Part shown: positions 7,348-7,502 of the stretch, in pieces
How the letters are laid out: each line of letters begins with the position of its first letter
Numbering within the stretch: position 1 is the stretch's first letter
Origin: Deltaproteobacteria bacterium
GTDB lineage: Bacteria > Desulfobacterota > DSM-4660 > Desulfatiglandales > B25-G16
Direction of reading: 5' to 3'
Assembly: GCA_019308645.1 (NCBI GenBank)
Contig: JAFDHR010000157.1
Location: forward strand, 1 to 7,502
DNA length: 7,502 nucleotides
Made by a program: the position numbers and the translations under genes
Notes under the pieces: model-generated
Database searches by the model: none
What the model saw: only the letters and a program-made list of their open reading frames with translations
Told to the model about the DNA's origin: nothing

Positions 7348-7502
7348 AAATAAAAAATCCCGGATATAATAAGATCAATTATGAGTAACCCAAGAAAGCA
7401 ATCCATAGCCGATTTAGAAATAGCTCTCGGTAGCCTTGTAATCTCACCTCCTACCTGAAAACCCCTGTACAGGCATATGACAACAATGATAGCAGCAAAG
7501 AA
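7344..7502 (-). CDS. mlaE: MlaE-like ABC permease, C-terminal end (partial)
   Basis: Fifty-two codons run in from the right edge and stop at TGA 7346-7344, which overlaps the next ATG. They encode two hydrophobic segments (FFAAIIVVICLY and CFLGLLIIDLIISGIFYL) separated by a short polar loop with RGFQVGGEITRLPRAISKS. This matches the last two membrane helices of MlaE, where the loop normally holds a GG.EGVG.ATT.AVV motif; here only GGE and the spacing remain recognisable. MlaE forms the inner-membrane core that moves phospholipids between the membrane and the MCE ring. The assignment rests on gene order (mlaE-mlaF-mlaD) together with this loop and topology. The rest of the gene is outside the window. 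Confidence 0.75.
   Translation of the reverse strand, partial: FFAAIIVVICLYRGFQVGGEITRLPRAISKSAMDCFLGLLIIDLIISGIFYL

Overview
The window reads as chromosomal DNA of a Gram-negative bacterium, moderately AT-rich. It holds an outer-membrane lipid-transport (Mla/MCE) locus, a lipobox lipoprotein and a two-component sensor kinase. The kinase C-terminus, the metallo-hydrolase and the mlaE-mlaF-mlaD order would fit Desulfobacterota or a related candidate lineage. That placement is an impression from protein style, not a demonstrated assignment.

Left half, + strand: the C-terminal tail of a histidine kinase (2-145); a tiny broken ORF resembling the start of a DUF4160 protein (167-208); the GTPase gene der (240-1519); enolase (1697-2933); and an MBL-fold hydrolase (3251-4150). 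Both der and eno carry a short internal deletion about 60 nt after the start codon. Family comparison puts the losses at roughly 28 and 32 nt. Each shifts the frame, so neither gene can be read through as written. The gaps between these genes are rich in repeats. Two nearly identical 35-36 nt copies of an 'agtgcctaaa' element lie in opposite orientation on either side of eno, and GC-rich REP-like hairpins lie on both sides as well.

Right half, - strand, convergent with the left half: the end of an MlaE-like permease (7344-7502), an MlaF-like ATP-binding subunit (6643-7347) overlapping it by ATGA, an MlaD/MCE protein (5177-6286), and a GTG-started TPR lipoprotein (4318-5175) one base after mlaD. 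This looks like one lipid-trafficking operon. A 356 nt gap holding a large AT-rich imperfect palindrome splits it between mlaF and mlaD.

The most striking observation is that the MlaF-like protein keeps the overall ABC-ATPase layout and an open frame but has lost nearly every catalytic motif: Walker A, Q-loop, signature, catalytic Glu, D-loop and H-switch His. With the 21-residue tandem repeats in MlaD and the regular 40-residue TPR array in the lipoprotein, the operon looks like a divergent MCE system. Its ATPase may be a pseudoenzyme, or may need a second, active ATPase encoded elsewhere.
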